Below are positions 62,412 through 64,000 of a DNA stretch of 64,000 bases, piece after piece. Numbering within the stretch: the first letter of the stretch is position 1; each line of letters starts with the position of its first letter. The stretch comes from Chitinivorax tropicus (GTDB lineage: Bacteria > Pseudomonadota > Gammaproteobacteria > Burkholderiales > SCOH01). A model generated the notes under the pieces. It saw only the letters and a list, made by a program, of their open reading frames with translations. It searched no databases and was not told the DNA's origin. The DNA lies in assembly GCF_014202905.1 (NCBI RefSeq), contig NZ_JACHHY010000012.1, positions 1 through 64,000 on the forward strand, in the 5' to 3' direction. Made by a program: the position numbers and the translations under genes.

Positions 62412-63493
62412 GGGCGTTACGTCTGGCGCTGGTCGGCCCATTACCCCCTCCCTCCGGCGGCATGGCCAATCAATGTCGTCAATTAGCTCGATTGCTGGGT
62501 GAGGAAGGTGTCGAGGTCGAGGTGGTGCAGGTCAATGCACCCTATAGACCTGCATTTGTGGAAAAGCTGAAAGGCATCCGTGCGCTGTTCCGGTTGATTC
62601 CCTACAAGTGGGCGCTGTGGCGGGCTGCTGGGCGGGCGGATGTGGTACATGTGATGGCGAATTCAGGTTGGTCTTGGTACCTGTTTGCTGTGCCAGCGGT
62701 GTATATTGCCCGATTGCGTGGCACACCCGTCATCATCAATTATCGAGGGGGCGGGGCGGCTGAGTTCTTTGCTCATGCGCCTGCACTGGCTTTGCGTGCA
62801 CTGAAAAAAGCCAATGCCCTGATCGTGCCCTCGGGTTTTCTACGAGAGGTGTTTGGCCAGTTGGGTTGTACGGGCCTGGTCATTCCCAACATCATCGATC
62901 TGTCGCGGTTCACCCCGCGTCAGCCGCAGCCTGGTAAGGTGGATAAACATGTGATCGTCACCCGAAATCTGGAGCCGATCTACGACATTCCCACTGCATT
63001 ACAGGCATTTGCCAGGGTGCGTCAGCAGCTGCCATCCGCACAGATGACCGTGGCGGGCTCGGGGCCGGAGCTGGCCAATCTGCAGCAGCTGGCGCAGACC
63101 TTGGGCATTGCCGATGCCGTCCATTTCGTCGGTCGCATCGACAATGATCAGATGAGTGCGCTGTATACCTCAGCTGATCTGATGCTGAACCCCAGCACCA
63201 TCGACAATATGCCGATTTCCATTCTGGAAGCCTTTGCCAGCAATGTTCCGGTGGTCTCCACGGATGTCGGGGGTGTGCCATTCATCGCAGAGCATGGGCG
63301 TACCGCGCTGCTGGTGCCTGCGCGCGATGCCGATGCGATGGCTGCAGCCATGCTGCAGATTTTGCAGGATGATGCTTTTGCCGAACAGCTGTCCACGGCA
63401 GGCATGGCAGAGGCGCAACGTTATGCTTGGCCCGTGGTGCGAGAGCAATGGCTGGCGGCCTATCGTGGCCTGATGCGGCTGGAGTCCAGATAA
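62408..63493 (+). CDS. Glycosyltransferase family 4 protein of the XrtA locus
   Basis: 361 residues from ATG 62408, overlapping the preceding stop by four bases; an in-frame extension upstream lies within the previous gene. LALVGPLPPPSGGMANQCRQLA binds the acceptor side; the donor half has NIIDLSRFTPRQP, SGPELANLQQL and LEAFASNVPVVSTDVGGVPFI. GT4 enzyme with unknown sugar specificity. Confidence 0.88.
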   Translation: MRALRLALVGPLPPPSGGMANQCRQLARLLGEEGVEVEVVQVNAPYRPAFVEKLKGIRALFRLIPYKWALWRAAGRADVVHVMANSGWSWYLFAVPAVYIARLRGTPVIINYRGGGAAEFFAHAPALALRALKKANALIVPSGFLREVFGQLGCTGLVIPNIIDLSRFTPRQPQPGKVDKHVIVTRNLEPIYDIPTALQAFARVRQQLPSAQMTVAGSGPELANLQQLAQTLGIADAVHFVGRIDNDQMSALYTSADLMLNPSTIDNMPISILEAFASNVPVVSTDVGGVPFIAEHGRTALLVPARDADAMAAAMLQILQDDAFAEQLSTAGMAEAQRYAWPVVREQWLAAYRGLMRLESR

Positions 63494-64000
63494 TGGGGCT
63501 CTATACCACCTTTGCCGCCAATGTGTTGTTCCCGCTGCACGAGCGTCTGAAGCACCATGACACGGTGGCCGTGAAACGCCAACTGGAACAGACACAATGG
63601 CTGAAACCCGAAGCAATCCGTGCGCTTCAGCTGGATCGGCTACGTGCATTTCTGACTGACTGTGGCCAACATGTGCCGTACTACCGCGATCTGTTCGCCA
63701 AATTGGCATTCGACCCGGTGGCCATCACCTCATTGTCAGATCTGGCCCGCCTGCCCATTTTGACCAAAGACATCATCCGGCGTGAATTCGAGCAATTGAA
63801 ATCATCACAGGCTGAGCCGATGAAATTGTTCTCGACGACTGGATCAACGGGTGACCCGTTGCGCTTTTTCATCAGCAATACCCGTGTCAGCCATGATGTT
63901 GCCGCCAAGTGGCGCGCAACCCGGTGGTGGGATGTCGATATCGGTGACCGTGAAATGGTGATCTGGTCGAGCCCGATCGAGTTGACCAAACAAGATCGTG
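63493..64000 (+). CDS. Partial CapK/phenylacetate-CoA ligase-like adenylating enzyme
   Basis: 169 complete codons before the window edge; the ATG overlaps the preceding stop by one base. LRAFLTDCGQHVPYYRDLF and LPILTKDIIRREF lead to the AMP-binding loop FSTTGSTGDPLRFF. This is the pattern of PaaK/CapK proteins in polysaccharide loci, thought to activate an acid for decoration of the polymer. It is the last gene seen of the XrtA locus, which clearly continues to the right. Confidence 0.88.
   Translation, partial: MGLYTTFAANVLFPLHERLKHHDTVAVKRQLEQTQWLKPEAIRALQLDRLRAFLTDCGQHVPYYRDLFAKLAFDPVAITSLSDLARLPILTKDIIRREFEQLKSSQAEPMKLFSTTGSTGDPLRFFISNTRVSHDVAAKWRATRWWDVDIGDREMVIWSSPIELTKQDR

Noticed and set aside
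1-64000. Neisseria-type DNA uptake sequences, CRISPR repeats, insertion sequences and tRNA genes
   Set aside because: I scanned for the core uptake word, spaced direct repeats, transposase motifs and tRNA-like cloverleaf ends and saw none; a programme-based search could still find a degenerate case.

Overview
The window looks like a chromosomal segment of a free-living, flagellated, chitin-degrading betaproteobacterium. The grounds are an uninterrupted dcw cluster with meso-DAP-type MurE, Neisseria-like gene neighbourhoods (the GNA1162 lipoprotein triad; a peroxiredoxin-glutaredoxin hybrid beside a dihydrolipoamide dehydrogenase), an exosortase A (XrtA) exopolysaccharide locus and a large modular chitinase. 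A relative of the Chitinivorax/Chitinimonas/Chromobacterium group is my guess; nothing in the window names the species. I see no rRNA, tRNA, CRISPR array, insertion sequence, integrase or replication origin.

Layout. 1-3.9 kb: the 5' end of a VgrG-like type VI secretion tip gene (minus strand, cut by the window edge), a 750-base non-coding stretch, then a secreted GH18 chitinase with two chitin-binding domains and an unrecognised C-terminal domain. 3.9-9.2 kb (minus strand): three consecutive lipoprotein genes (DUF799/GNA1162, DUF4810, CsgG family), an OmpW-like porin with a good promoter and a 31-base palindrome, then a redox pair (Lpd-like flavoprotein and Prx-Grx hybrid). 9.4-16.7 kb: a TonB-dependent receptor, an orphan sugar-type ABC binding protein, a DUF1003 membrane protein, and a FlgP/FlgT-like pair followed by a small secreted proline-rich protein.

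17.0-34.8 kb: a complete division and cell wall cluster in the order mraZ-rsmH-ftsL-ftsI-murE-murF-mraY-murD-ftsW-murG-murC-murB-ddl-ftsQ-ftsA-ftsZ, with a sigma-70 type promoter overlapping a 10-base-spaced GTGGG repeat array (MraZ operator) at the start and an intrinsic terminator right after ftsZ. Many gene pairs overlap by 4 bases, implying translational coupling. These genes make UDP-MurNAc-pentapeptide and lipid II and build the septal ring.

35.1-47.2 kb: mixed housekeeping genes. They include a secreted PilJ-type sensor-domain protein, a MOSC protein, a GAF-PAS protein with no output domain, an NDUFA9-like reductase, a GFA protein, a glutathione transferase, a DUF2214 membrane protein, cca, then phoH-(DUF5329)-ybeY-corC-lnt and a periplasmic beta-carbonic anhydrase.

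47.5-64 kb: an exosortase A/PEP-CTERM exopolysaccharide locus running off the right edge: outer-membrane export lipoprotein, chain-length regulator, tyrosine autokinase with a Gly-Tyr tail, outer-membrane beta-barrel, secretion ATPase, polysaccharide deacetylase, FemAB-like protein, several glycosyltransferases, an XrtA-EpsI fusion, an asparagine-synthase-like amidotransferase and a CapK/PaaK-like adenylating enzyme. Together they should polymerise, modify and export an extracellular polysaccharide and process PEP-CTERM proteins. No PEP-CTERM substrate, PrsK/PrsR regulator, initiating sugar transferase or Wzx/Wzy gene lies inside the window.

Family assignments come from reading the translated sequence and recalling the families; no search was run.
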